From Streptomyces mirabilis (GTDB lineage: Bacteria; Actinomycetota; Actinomycetes; Streptomycetales; Streptomycetaceae), in contig NZ_CP074102.1 in NCBI RefSeq assembly GCF_018310535.1, forward strand, positions 2,170,001 through 2,234,000: a stretch of 64,000 nucleotides of DNA, given 5' to 3'. Shown piece after piece: positions 46,301 through 53,533 of the stretch. How positions within the stretch are numbered: the stretch's first letter is position 1; each line of letters starts with the position of its first letter. Made by a program: the position numbers and the translations under genes. The notes beneath the pieces are model-generated. The model made no database searches, had not been told where the DNA came from, and saw only the letters and a program-made list of their open reading frames with translations.

Positions 46301-47088
46301 TTCAGTTCGGCCTCGGCGGTTTCCTTGCGTTGCTTGAGCGCGGCCTCGTCGGCGATCTCGGACCGGAGCGCCTGCCGCAGTCGTACGAGATCGTCGGCGA
46401 GGAGGCGCAGGCGGGCGTCGCGCAGGTCGGCCTGGATGACGGCGGCGCGACGGGCGACGGCGGCCTGCCGGCCCAGCGGCTTGAGCTGGCGGCGCAGTTC
46501 GTCGGTGAGGTCCTGGACGCGGGCCAGGTTCGCCTGCATCGCGTCCAGTTTCCGCAGCGCCTTCTCCTTGCGCTTGCGGTGCTTGAGGACGCCCGCCGCC
46601 TCCTCGATGAACGCGCGCCGGCCCATCGGGTCGGCGTGCAGGACGGAGTCGAGCTGGCCCTGACCGACGATGACGTGCATCTCGCGGCCGATGCCGGAGT
46701 CGGACAGCAGTTCCTGGATGTCGAGGAGACGGCAGGTGTCACCGTTGATCTGGTACTCGCTGCCGCCGTTGCGGAACATGATCCGCGTGATGGTGACCTC
46801 GGCGTACTCGATGGGCAGCGCCCCGTCGGAGTTGTCGATGGTCAGGGACACCTCGGCCCGGCCGAGAGGCGGCCGCCCGGTGGTGCCGGCAAAGATGACG
46901 TCCTCCATCTTGCCGCCGCGCAGCGACTTGGCCCCCTGCTCACCCATGACCCAGCTCAGGGCGTCCACGACATTGGACTTGCCCGAACCATTGGGGCCCA
47001 CGACGCAGGTGATGCCCGGCTCGAACCGCAGCGTGGTCGCCGAGGCGAACGACTTGAACCCGCGCAGGGTCAGGGCCTTGAGGTGCAC
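43330..47088 (-). CDS. smc: Chromosome segregation ATPase Smc
   Basis: Smc with ScpAB organises and segregates the chromosome. The 1252-residue protein has an N-terminal head with Walker A (GPNGSGKSNVVDAL), long coiled coils (residues ~170-500 and ~700-1000), a hinge, and a C-terminal head with signature LSGGERSLTAVALLV and Walker B FYVMDEVEAALDDTN. The hinge carries a low-complexity Gly/Ala/Pro insert of about 75 residues (encoded around 45140-45370) absent from the ~1186-residue B. subtilis protein. The GTG at 47088 (MHLKALTLRGFKSFASAT) is the canonical Smc start. It follows the 67-aa coiled-coil gene, separated by a terminator. Confidence 0.96.
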   Translation of the reverse strand: MHLKALTLRGFKSFASATTLRFEPGITCVVGPNGSGKSNVVDALSWVMGEQGAKSLRGGKMEDVIFAGTTGRPPLGRAEVSLTIDNSDGALPIEYAEVTITRIMFRNGGSEYQINGDTCRLLDIQELLSDSGIGREMHVIVGQGQLDSVLHADPMGRRAFIEEAAGVLKHRKRKEKALRKLDAMQANLARVQDLTDELRRQLKPLGRQAAVARRAAVIQADLRDARLRLLADDLVRLRQALRSEIADEAALKQRKETAEAELKKALQREALLEDEVRQLTPRLQRAQQSWYELSQLAERVRGTISLADARVKSATSAPAEERRGRDPEDMEREAARIREQEAELEAALEAAEHALEDTVAHRAELERELAVEERRLKDVARAIADRREGLARLNGQVNAARSRAASAQAEIDRLAVARDEAQERAFAAQEEYEQLKAEVDGLDAGDAELTERHEAAKRALSEAEAALSAAREAATAAERRRAATQARHEALALGLRRKDGTGALLGARDRLTGLLGPAAELLSVTPGHEVALAAAFGAAADAIAVTTPASAAEAIRLLRKQDAGRAALLLAGAPEEAGARETKGTDGTGQHRAAADDASGAVPLGGHPDGHDASGGAGPSAASLGDTTARAASGALTPNATPGDVAPQTAPTGPPYAADLVRGPAELMPAVRRLLRGIVVVGTLEDAEDLVYARPELTAVTAEGDLLGAHFAHGGSAGAPSLLEVQASVDEAAAELEELAVRCEELGAAQHRAAEERGERAALVEELGERRRAAEREKSSVAQQLGRLAGQARGAAGEAERSTAAAARAQEALDRAVEEAEELAERLAVAEEMPVEEEPDTAVRDRLAADGANARQTEMEARLQVRTHEERVKGLAGRADGLDRAARAEREARARAEQRRARLRHEAAVAEAVASGARQLLAHVEVSLRRAEEERTAADTAKARREQDLVAARNEGRDLKAELDKLTDSVHRGEVLGAEKRLRIEQLETKALEELGVEPAGLVADYGPDQLVPPSLPAEGEELPEDPEHPRNQPRPFHRAEQERRLKSAERAYAQLGKVNPLALEEFAALEERHKFLSEQLEDLKKTRADLLQVVKEVDERVEQVFTEAYRDTAREFEGVFSRLFPGGDGRLILTDPDNMLTTGVDVEARPPGKKVKRLSLLSGGERSLTAVALLVSIFKARPSPFYVMDEVEAALDDTNLQRLIRIMQELQEASQLIVITHQKRTMEVADALYGVSMQGDGVSKVISQRLH

Positions 47089-47202
47089 GCCGCCGGACTC
47101 TACCTTTCGGGCCGGTCTCACTCCATGAACCCACGGTTTCACCCATGAACGTGCAGGGCACACCAGACGTTAAAGAGTGGGGGGGCACGCGGGGGAAAGA
47201 AG

Positions 47203-47227
47203 AAGGGACGCCGAAGAGGCGTCCCTT
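47203..47227 (-). terminator. Intrinsic terminator after the 67-aa coiled-coil gene
   Basis: AAGGGACGCC and GGCGTCCCTT form a 10-bp stem with a five-base loop. On the minus strand it is followed by TTCTTCTTTCCC, a T-rich tail. It lies 75 bases after the small gene and 115 bases before the smc start. Confidence 0.8.
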
Positions 47228-47301
47228 GCAATTCTGACAGCTGACAACTTAGCGGTTGACACGGGCAGCCCAACCACTGCTGTCGTAGTGCGGTGCAGTG
47301 G

Positions 47302-47505
47302 TCAGGTGAGCGCAGGCTCCGCCTGGGGTACGTCGATGCTCTCGAGAAGCGAGTCGTGAGAAGCGGCAGCCGCGAGCGCGTCGTTCTCGGCCTGAATCCG
47401 TACGAGCTCGGATTCGAGGTCCTGTACACGCTGCTGGAGCCGTCGCATCTCGGCGATGAGTCGCGGGTCGGAACCGCCGACGTAACCGAGAAGCGCCTTT
47501 GCCAT
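47302..47505 (-). CDS. Small coiled-coil protein, function unknown
   Basis: This 67-residue protein starts MAKALLGYVGGSDPRLIAEM. Residues ~22-48 form a predicted coiled coil (RRLQQRVQDLESELVRIQAE), and the acidic tail (SLLESIDVPQAEPALT) follows. It resembles short conserved actinobacterial proteins of this kind; no function is recognised. The ATG at 47505 follows GGAGGACCATCC, a strong ribosome binding site; the longer frame from 47583 lacks one. It has its own terminator. Position beside smc is conserved-looking but could be coincidental. Confidence 0.75.
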   Translation of the reverse strand: MAKALLGYVGGSDPRLIAEMRRLQQRVQDLESELVRIQAENDALAAAASHDSLLESIDVPQAEPALT

Positions 47506-47886
47506 GATGGATGGTCCTCCACACTGAGTGACCGACCGAAGCGGTGTGGGTCGTGAGGGAATCGCACCCGCGATGCTTGACACTTACTAAATTTTTGCTG
47601 CGGTTCCACATGCCAAACAGCTAAGGTGCGCGGGGCTTTCAGCGTCTCACCAAAAAGTTTGACGGTCAACACGATCACGCCCCGTATTGGCGGGCAACCC
47701 ACTGTCGCGCGGCCCTTCGGACGGCTGCGCTGCGACTCCTGCGGGGCCCGGGGGCGTGGAGATCATCCTTCTCTGCGGAGCCTGCCACGCCGAGCCGTTC
47801 TTGGCAACCACCAGGTCATTTCTGCTTCTGGCAGGTGCCGGTGGCATGCCATACCGCTTCCGCCAGGGGTGTTGCGCACGTCGCCG
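47506..47886. other. Intergenic region between acyP and the coiled-coil gene
   Basis: These 381 bases contain no convincing gene; short frames on both strands have biased, non-family translations. The 47580-47680 part is AT-rich (AAATTTTTGC, CAAAAAGTTTGACGG) and probably contains the promoter of the 67-aa gene. No tRNA or small RNA with clear structure was found. Confidence 0.45.
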
Positions 47887-48168
47887 TCACCGGATCGCGA
47901 AGCCGTCGTAGATCCCCCGGGGCGTGTCCCAGATCTCAGTGACTCCGTCCACACGCCCGGGTGTGTCGTCCCCCTGGAGCCAGTCGAGCAGACCCTGGCA
48001 TCCGGCCTGGGTTCCTTCCGCGACCACCTGGACCCGTCCGTCGTCCAAATTGAGAGCAAAGCCACTCAGCCCGCCGATCTCCAGCGCCTTGGCCCGCGTG
48101 AACCAGCGGAAACCCACACCTTGGACACGTCCGCGCACCCAGACGACCAGCCGTACAACCTCGTTCAT
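47887..48168 (-). CDS. acyP: Acylphosphatase
   Basis: The 93-residue enzyme hydrolyses carboxyl-phosphate bonds. The active-site motif is [20 protein letters not shown] with catalytic Arg in GVGFRWF, and Asn in [18 protein letters not shown]. Both conserved residues (Arg, Asn) are present and length is typical (about 90). Acylphosphatase near smc is usual in Streptomyces. The ATG at 48168 is near the divergent CAP-domain gene, with shared promoter DNA between. Confidence 0.93.
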   Translation of the reverse strand: MNEVVRLVVWVRGRVQGVGFRWFTRAKALEIGGLSGFALNLDDGRVQVVAEGTQAGCQGLLDWLQGDDTPGRVDGVTEIWDTPRGIYDGFAIR

Positions 48169-48242
48169 GGGTGCACGCTAACCGGACAAAGTCTCTCGCA
48201 GCACTTCCTCCCCTCCCGCCATGCGGTACCGTCCCGACCCAA

Positions 48243-48276
48243 TGAGTCTCATATGAAACTCACTCTTTCGAGTGAG
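48243..48276. promoter_or_regulatory. Overlapping palindromes between acyP and the CAP-domain gene
   Basis: TGAGTCTCATATGAAACTCA (48243-48262) is a 20-bp palindrome with two mismatched bases. It overlaps a second perfect stem, CTCACTC/GAGTGAG (48259-48265 and 48270-48276, four-base loop). They lie 33-66 bases upstream of the CAP-domain gene and 75-108 upstream of acyP. They may be an operator for an unknown dimeric regulator; this is an inference. Confidence 0.4.
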
Positions 48277-48308
48277 GGACGCTGACCAGGAACGAGGAAG
48301 GCCAGGAG

Positions 48309-49298
48309 ATGGGACGCCACGGACGCTCCGCCGCCGGTCGCGCCGCCACGGGCCGCACCACCGGGGTCACGGAGAACCACGGACCCGTTACGGAAAGTTA
48401 CGGCCCGGAGAACCTGTACGGCTACGCCGCCGTCGCCGACCTCCCGCCGACCGCCGCCGCCCGCTCGCACCGCAAGCGGAAGACCGCGACGCCGGTACGC
48501 ACGGGTCTGCTCGGCGTCTCCGCGGCCGTGGCACTGGGCACCGTGGCCGTCGCCTCCGGCGTGCTGCCCGGTACCGAGAACTACTCGCTCGGTGGTGGCA
48601 GCAACAACTCCGACAACGTGCAGGCAGTGGGGTCCCCGTCCAGCCAGGAGACCCAGCAGGGCGGTACGTCGGGCAGCGCGAGCGCGGACGGCCGCGAAGG
48701 CACGTCGACGAGCCGTGACGCCGACCGCACCGCGTCGCCCTCGGCATCCGCATCGGCCGCCCCTTCGACCTCGCCGGCCGCGCCGACGACGGCGCCCTCC
48801 CAGGAGCCCACCACCACCAAGCCGGGCAAGTCCGCCCACGCGAAGAAGCCCGCGACTCCGCCCGGCCAGGCCTCGAAGACGAAGGTGCCCACGACCACCG
48901 CCCCGGTCGACGTCTCCGCCCAAACTGCGGCCGAGACCGAGGTGCTCAAGCTGGTCAACGACGAGCGGGCCAAGGTCGGCTGCAGTCCGGTGGCGGCGAA
49001 CAGCGCCCTGTCCGACCTCGCCCAGGCCTTCAGCGAGGACATGGCCACGCGCGACTTCTTCGACCACACCGACCCGAGCGGGCTCAGCCCCTGGGACCGG
49101 GCGGCCAAGGCCGGGATCACCAGCCTCGGCGGCGAGAACATAGCCCGCGGCCAGGCCGACGCCGCCGCCGTCATGGACGCCTGGATGAACAGCCCCGGCC
49201 ACCGCGCCAACATCCTGAACTGCGACTTCAAGACCCTGGGCGTGGGTGTGCACCTCGGCACCGGCGGCCCCTGGTGGACGCAGGACTTCGGCTACTAG
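48309..49298 (+). CDS. Membrane-anchored or secreted CAP (SCP/PR-1) domain protein
   Basis: The 329-residue protein has a basic cytoplasmic N-terminus (residues 1-60), a hydrophobic stretch (TGLLGVSAAVALGTVAVASG, ~64-83) acting as signal anchor or signal peptide, and a long Ser/Thr/Pro/Ala-rich linker (~95-200). The CAP domain starts at AETEVLKLVNDERAKVGCSP. CAP landmarks are DLAQAFSEDMATRDFFDHTD, GGENIARGQADAAAVMDAWM and NSPGHRANILNCDFKTLGVG, with the His/Glu cavity residues. The function is unknown; such domains can bind lipids or have wall-related roles. ATG 48309 follows GAGGAAGGCCAGGAG. Confidence 0.85.
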   Translation: MGRHGRSAAGRAATGRTTGVTENHGPVTESYGPENLYGYAAVADLPPTAAARSHRKRKTATPVRTGLLGVSAAVALGTVAVASGVLPGTENYSLGGGSNNSDNVQAVGSPSSQETQQGGTSGSASADGREGTSTSRDADRTASPSASASAAPSTSPAAPTTAPSQEPTTTKPGKSAHAKKPATPPGQASKTKVPTTTAPVDVSAQTAAETEVLKLVNDERAKVGCSPVAANSALSDLAQAFSEDMATRDFFDHTDPSGLSPWDRAAKAGITSLGGENIARGQADAAAVMDAWMNSPGHRANILNCDFKTLGVGVHLGTGGPWWTQDFGY

Positions 49299-49328
49299 CC
49301 GACGACCCACCCCCCACTACAAGACGAA

Positions 49329-49360
49329 GCCGCGCCCCTCGCTGAACGATGGGGCGCGGC
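49329..49360. terminator. Terminator between the CAP-domain gene and the flavodoxin gene
   Basis: GCCGCGCCCC (49329-49338) and GGGGCGCGGC (49351-49360) form a 10-bp stem with a 12-base loop, right after the CAP-domain gene. It may serve both convergent transcripts, together with the repeat array next to it. Confidence 0.6.
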
Positions 49361-49374
49361 ATTGTCGTGCGGGT

Positions 49375-49462
49375 GCGTAAACGATTGCGTAAACGCTTAC
49401 GCAAACCTTTGCGCGGCCCCGCACAAGCGTTTACGCAAACGATTGCGCAAGCGTTTACGCAG
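49375..49462. repeat. 12-bp-periodic repeats forming a long imperfect palindrome
   Basis: Units such as GCGTAAACGATT, GCGTAAACGCTT and ACGCAAACCTTT follow each other every 12 bp from 49375. After a 10-base centre (GCGCGGCCCC), related units continue at 49421, 49433, 49445 and 49457 in the opposite orientation. Left and right halves are complementary over most of about 86 bp. The array overlaps the flavodoxin stop codon (TAA in the first unit read on the minus strand). It could form a long hairpin in either transcript or be a cluster of protein-binding sites. Confidence 0.75.
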
Positions 49463-50063
49463 CCGCCTCGGCCACCGCCGCGCGCCCCAGCGCGAACACC
49501 CGCGCCGCCTCCGTGACCCGGCGCCCGAGGTGTTCCGCCGTGGCGATGTCGGCCTTGTGAACCGTCTCCGGACCCTCGTCGACATTGGTCTGGGCGGCGG
49601 CGCCGGCGAAGACGCCGAGCCGGTTGAGGTCGTGTTCGGAGGCCGAGGAGCTGTTCCAGCCCGGGTGCAGACCGAGGTTGACCCAGTTCATGCCGTGCTG
49701 GGCGGCCAGGATCTGGAAGAACTGCAGGGTGTGCAGCTTGTCGCCGCTCTTGGAGCCGGAGTTGGTGAAACCGGCGGCCAGCTTGTCGTGCCAGTCCTGT
49801 CCGAACCAGCGCTTCGAGGACGCCTCGGCGAAGACGTGGAAGGCGCCGGAAGCGGTGCCCATATAGGTGGGCGAGCCGAACACGATCGCGTCCGAGGCGT
49901 CGAGCAGTTCCCACTGGGCGTCGGTGATCGAGTCGACGCTGATCAGGTGCACCTGGGCACCTGCCTCGACGGCACCGGAGCGAACGGCCTCGGCGAGGAC
50001 GGCGGTGTGGCCGTAGCCGGAGTGGTAGGCGATGGAAACGACAGGGGTACTCGGGGTACTCAC
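49455..50063 (-). CDS. WrbA-like flavodoxin-fold NAD(P)H:quinone oxidoreductase
   Basis: The 202-residue protein is a flavodoxin-fold enzyme of the WrbA/NQO-like group. FMN phosphate loop: SIAYHSGYGHTAVLAEAV; second loop: IVFGSPTYMGTASGAFHVFA; third: LAAGFTNSGSKSGDKLHTLQ. Such enzymes reduce quinones by two electrons. The GTG at 50063 follows GGAGGAGTCCCCATC, the best ribosome binding site. The divergent neighbour is an HxlR regulator with operator-like repeats between them, so quinone- or thiol-stress control is likely. The stop lies in a repeat array. Confidence 0.88.
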   Translation of the reverse strand: MSTPSTPVVSIAYHSGYGHTAVLAEAVRSGAVEAGAQVHLISVDSITDAQWELLDASDAIVFGSPTYMGTASGAFHVFAEASSKRWFGQDWHDKLAAGFTNSGSKSGDKLHTLQFFQILAAQHGMNWVNLGLHPGWNSSSASEHDLNRLGVFAGAAAQTNVDEGPETVHKADIATAEHLGRRVTEAARVFALGRAAVAEAAA

Positions 50064-50107
50064 GATGGGGACTCCTCCAGGTGGTGACAACGAACCAAAG
50101 GAAAGCA

Positions 50108-50142
50108 CTAACTTCTAGTTAGCGCAACTCTCTGGTTAGCGC
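50108..50142. promoter_or_regulatory. HxlR-type operator between the flavodoxin and hxlR-like genes
   Basis: CTAACTTCTAGTTAG (50108-50122) is a perfect interrupted palindrome (CTAAC-n5-GTTAG). GTTAGCGC occurs at 50118-50125 and again at 50135-50142. The site lies between the two divergent starts, so a dimeric regulator (most simply the adjacent HxlR protein) could control both genes. Confidence 0.6.
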
Positions 50143-50164
50143 TGCGCCGGAGTATGGTGAGCCC

Positions 50165-50572
50165 ATGAAACCCAGCGTGCAGACCGCCGAGCGCGGTGAG
50201 TGTCAGGACCTCCCGTACGACGTGTTCGCACGCAGCTGCCCGTCCCGGGGCACGTTGGAGCACGTCACCGGACGCTGGGGATCGCTCACGCTCGGAGCGC
50301 TGCACGAGGGAACGTTCCGCTTCAACGAGCTGCGGCGCAGAGTCGACGGCGTCAGCGAGAAGATGCTCTCCCAGACACTGCACGCGCTGGAGCGTGACGG
50401 CTTGGTGCACCGCGAGGCGCAGCCCACGAACCCCCCGCGCGTCGACTACACCCTCACCCCGCTCGGTCGCGAGGTCTCCGAGCGCCTGCTGACCCTCATC
50501 CACTTCGTCGAGGGCCGCATGGACGATGTCCTGGCGGCTCGCGAGCGCTACGACGAGACCCGCGAGAGCTGA
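50165..50572 (+). CDS. HxlR-family transcriptional regulator
   Basis: The 135-residue protein is a winged-helix HxlR regulator: CPSRGTLEHVTGRWGSLTLG (start of the domain), then FRFNELRRRVDGVSEKMLSQ (recognition region) and LERDGLVHREAQPTNPPRVD. Two Cys residues near the N-terminus (about 13 and 25) could be redox sensors, as in quinone-responsive family members; this is an inference. It is divergent from the WrbA-like gene and convergent with mutM. Confidence 0.9.
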   Translation: MKPSVQTAERGECQDLPYDVFARSCPSRGTLEHVTGRWGSLTLGALHEGTFRFNELRRRVDGVSEKMLSQTLHALERDGLVHREAQPTNPPRVDYTLTPLGREVSERLLTLIHFVEGRMDDVLAARERYDETRES

Positions 50573-50603
50573 TCCGGGCCTGCGGCCACGACAGGCCGAG
50601 CGG

Positions 50604-51488
50604 CTACGGCGTGACGCGCGGCGGACGCTGGCAGCGCGGGCAGAAGTAGCTGGACCGGTTCATCCAGGCGCGCCGCCGCATCGGTGTCCCGCACCGGCGG
50701 CAGGGCTCGCCCTCGCGGCCGTACGCGTCGAGCGAGCGGTCGAAGTAGCCGGACTCGCCGTTGACGTTGACGTACAGGCTGTCGAAGCTGGTGCCGCCGA
50801 CGGCGAGGGCCTCGTTCATGACGTCGCGGATGTGGCCGAGGAGTTCGGCGGTGCGCGGCCGGGTGAAGCCGGCCACGGGACGTTCGTAGTGCAGTTTGGC
50901 GCGCCAGAGCGCCTCGTCCGCGTAGATGTTGCCGACCCCGCTGATCAGCGACTGGTCGAGCAGGGCGCGTTTGATCGTCGTACGCCGGGCGCGCAGGGCC
51001 GTGTGGAACGCGGCGTCGTCGAAGAGGGGGTCCAGCGGGTCGCGGGCGATGTGCGCGATGACGTCCGGCAGGCCGTCCGGGGTGTTCTCGTGGAGGGAGA
51101 GCCCGCCGAAGGTGCGCTGGTCGACGAAGCGCAGCTCGGTGCCCTCCGCCCCGGCGGGGGCGGGCGTCCGGGTGTCGTCGAAGCGGATGCGGATGCGCAG
51201 GTGCTTCTCGTCCGGGGCGTCCTCCGGCTGCACCAGGAGCTGGCCGCTCATGCCGAGGTGCGCGAGGACGGAGAACGGGGAGTCTTCGAGGGGCAGCCAG
51301 AGGTATTTGCCGCGGCGCATGGCCGGTCCTACGCGGTGGTCCGCGAGCGCCTTCGCGAACCCCTCGGGTCCGGCGAGATGCCGCCGTACGGCGCGCGGGT
51401 GCCGTACTTCGACCGAGGCCACGGTCCGCCCGCTGACCCACCGCGCCAGGCCGCGCCGCACGACTTCGACCTCGGGCAACTCGGGCAC
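50604..51488 (-). CDS. mutM: Formamidopyrimidine-DNA glycosylase
   Basis: MutM (Fpg) removes oxidised purines such as 8-oxoguanine and cleaves at the AP site. The 294-residue protein starts [20 protein letters not shown] after the initiator, with the catalytic Pro and Glu. It has the H2TH region ([20 protein letters not shown]) and a C-terminal zinc finger (CRRCG...CPRC). GTG 51488 follows GGAGGAGTCCC. It is downstream of rnc in the common actinobacterial order, separated by a strong terminator. Confidence 0.96.
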   Translation of the reverse strand: MPELPEVEVVRRGLARWVSGRTVASVEVRHPRAVRRHLAGPEGFAKALADHRVGPAMRRGKYLWLPLEDSPFSVLAHLGMSGQLLVQPEDAPDEKHLRIRIRFDDTRTPAPAGAEGTELRFVDQRTFGGLSLHENTPDGLPDVIAHIARDPLDPLFDDAAFHTALRARRTTIKRALLDQSLISGVGNIYADEALWRAKLHYERPVAGFTRPRTAELLGHIRDVMNEALAVGGTSFDSLYVNVNGESGYFDRSLDAYGREGEPCRRCGTPMRRRAWMNRSSYFCPRCQRPPRVTP

Positions 51489-51585
51489 GGGACTCCTCCG
51501 TAGGGGCGGGCACGGGAACGACGCCCGAAGGTTACCTCGTGCTCGCGTCACCCGGACGGGGGTCCGGGACACACGGACACAAGAC

Positions 51586-51633
51586 GCATCGGGCCCCTGT
51601 CGCGGCGCGTGCGCTGCGACAGGGGCCCGATGC
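51586..51633 (-). terminator. Perfect 18-bp terminator between rnc and mutM
   Basis: GCATCGGGCCCCTGTCGC (51586-51603) and GCGACAGGGGCCCGATGC (51616-51633) pair perfectly around a 12-base loop. It lies 23 bases after the rnc stop, upstream of mutM. Confidence 0.8.
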
Positions 51634-51655
51634 TTACGAAGGTGCTACGAAGGAA

Positions 51656-52513
51656 TCAGGCCGTGGCCGAGTCGCTCGTCGGAGCCGAGGGGGTGTCGGC
51701 GGTCCCCTCGGCGACCTTGGCAGCCTGCTCGGCGGCCTGGGCCGCTTCCTCGGCGGCCTGGGCCGACTTCGCTCGTTCGTCCGCGGCGGCGCGGATGGCA
51801 CGCCACGCGGACTCCGCGGCCTGCTGCTCCGCTTCCTTCTTGCTGCGGCCGGTGCCGGTGCCGTACGAGACGCCTCCGACGCGGGCGGCAGCAGTAAAGG
51901 TCTTCTCGTGGTCCGGGCCGGTCTCCGAGACCAGGTACTCGGGAACGCCGAGCCCCTCGGTCGCGGTGAGTTCCTGGAGACTGGTCTTCCAGTCCAGGCC
52001 TGCGCCCAGATTCGAGGACTTCTCGATCAGTGGGTCGAAGAGCCGGTGGACGAGTTCGCCCGCCGCGTCCAGACCCTGGTCGAGATAGACCGCGCCGATC
52101 ACCGCTTCAAGGGTGTCGGCGAGGATGGATGCCTTGTCCCGGCCTCCCGTGCCTTCCTCGCCCCGGCCGAGCCGGATGAAGGAGCCGAGTTCGAGGCCGC
52201 GGCCCACTTCCGCCAGCGCACGCGAGTTGACCACCGCGGCCCGCAACTTGGCCAGCTGGCCTTCGGGCAGGTCGGGGTGGGTGCGATACAGCGTGTCCGT
52301 GACCACGAGGCCGAGCACGGAGTCCCCGAGGAACTCCAGACGCTCGTTGGTCGGCAGACCGCCGTTCTCGTACGCGTAGGAACGGTGGGTCAGCGCACGC
52401 ACCAGAAGGGCGGACTCGAGCTTGTACCCGAGCCGCCCTTCCAGAAGCGTGTGGGACGAGGCTGTGTTGTCCGCCTTTTTCTTGGCGTTTGAGTCCGCCT
52501 TGGCGTCAGACAT
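51656..52513 (-). CDS. rnc: Ribonuclease III
   Basis: RNase III cleaves double-stranded RNA and processes rRNA. In Streptomyces it also affects antibiotic regulation (AbsB in S. coelicolor). The 285-residue protein has the catalytic signature [20 protein letters not shown], the later acidic residues ([18 protein letters not shown]) and a dsRNA-binding domain ([40 protein letters not shown]). An Ala/Glu-rich C-terminal tail of about 40 residues follows. The ATG 52513 ([13 protein letters not shown]) follows GGTGAGAGGTCTG. It is downstream of rpmF as in other actinobacteria. Confidence 0.96.
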   Translation of the reverse strand: MSDAKADSNAKKKADNTASSHTLLEGRLGYKLESALLVRALTHRSYAYENGGLPTNERLEFLGDSVLGLVVTDTLYRTHPDLPEGQLAKLRAAVVNSRALAEVGRGLELGSFIRLGRGEEGTGGRDKASILADTLEAVIGAVYLDQGLDAAGELVHRLFDPLIEKSSNLGAGLDWKTSLQELTATEGLGVPEYLVSETGPDHEKTFTAAARVGGVSYGTGTGRSKKEAEQQAAESAWRAIRAAADERAKSAQAAEEAAQAAEQAAKVAEGTADTPSAPTSDSATA

Positions 52514-52532
52514 CAGACCTCTCACCAGCCGC

Positions 52533-52706
52533 TCAGACCTCGAGGACCTGGCGCTTGTTGTAAGTGCCACAAGCCGGGCACGCGATGTGCTGCAGCTTGG
52601 GCTCGTGGCAGCGCTCGCACGCAACCAGGGTGGGGACCGCAGCCTTCCACTGCGACCGGCGGTGGCGCGTGTTGCTGCGCGACATCTTCCGCTTCGGAAC
52701 AGCCAC
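52533..52706 (-). CDS. rpmF: 50S ribosomal protein L32
   Basis: The 57-residue protein starts [20 protein letters not shown] and has the zinc ribbon [20 protein letters not shown] (two CxxC pairs), so it is the zinc-binding L32 form. GTG at 52706 is preceded by GGAGAAGTAGCC. It lies two bases after the DUF177 stop and 19 bases before rnc. Streptomyces often have a second zinc-independent copy elsewhere; not visible here. Confidence 0.96.
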   Translation of the reverse strand: MAVPKRKMSRSNTRHRRSQWKAAVPTLVACERCHEPKLQHIACPACGTYNKRQVLEV

Positions 52707-52708
52707 GG

Positions 52709-53356
52709 CTACTTCTCCTGCTTCTCGTCGACGTGCGCTGATGGAAGCGCGCCGCCGCTCAACTCGTCCTTCTCGCCGTCTCCGGATGAACCAGCGAGTC
52801 CCTGCAGTGCCGCCCAACGGATGTCGACGGCGTCGTGGTGGTGGTCCGGGTCGTCCGCGAGCCGGACTCCGCATTCGGAGCACAGGCCCAGGCAGTCGTC
52901 CTGGCACACCGGCTGCATCGGCAGTGCGAGCACCACCGCATCACGCAGCACGGGTTCGAGGTCGAACAGTCCGTCCTCGATGAAGAGCCTGTCCTCGTCT
53001 TCCTCGGCGTCGTCGGCCGGCTCCGCTTTGACACGGCCCCGGTCGTCGGCGTCAGGGTACGAGAACATCTCCTGGAAGTCCGCTGCGAGCTCCAGCTCGA
53101 GCGGCTCCAGACACCTTACGCACTCCCCCTCGGCCCGTGCACGGGCGGTGCCTGTGACAAGCACACCTTCCATGACCGACTCGAGCCGGAGCTCGAGCTC
53201 CATCGGGGCGCCTTCCGGCACTCCGATGACTCCCTGGATCCCGAGATCCTTGGGGGCGTCGATCGTGCGGGTCAAGCGCTGCAGCGCACCAGGACGCCGC
53301 CCCAGCTCGTGTGTGTCGAACACGAGAGGGTTGCGGTGGTCAAGGTGGGTGTTCAG
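52709..53356 (-). CDS. DUF177/YceD-family protein with an apparent CTG start
   Basis: The protein (about 215 residues) is the YceD/DUF177 family protein usually encoded before rpmF; it is linked to ribosomal RNA metabolism. Landmarks are [20 protein letters not shown], the Cys pair [20 protein letters not shown], a very acidic middle and a C-terminal [13 protein letters not shown] zinc-ribbon-like cluster. No ATG, GTG or TTG lies near the expected start. AGGA stands six bases before a CTG (53356), which fits the family start best. The only in-frame canonical upstream start is a TTG at 53509, which would add 51 unrelated residues. The assignment of start is an inference. Confidence 0.8.
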   Translation of the reverse strand: MNTHLDHRNPLVFDTHELGRRPGALQRLTRTIDAPKDLGIQGVIGVPEGAPMELELRLESVMEGVLVTGTARARAEGECVRCLEPLELELAADFQEMFSYPDADDRGRVKAEPADDAEEDEDRLFIEDGLFDLEPVLRDAVVLALPMQPVCQDDCLGLCSECGVRLADDPDHHHDAVDIRWAALQGLAGSSGDGEKDELSGGALPSAHVDEKQEK

Positions 53357-53533
53357 AGCCGTTCCTGCTTTCGATCTTCGAAACTCGAGGGGTCGCCGCC
53401 CCTGATGTTCCCGGGCAGCAGTGATCGCGGACGTACACGCGACCGAAGAACCAGGATACTGGACCTTTCCCTCTCGGCCCAATCCGGTGCCCAGCCGGTA
53501 CCCGGACAATGTCCGTCCGGTGTCCGTTCGGGG

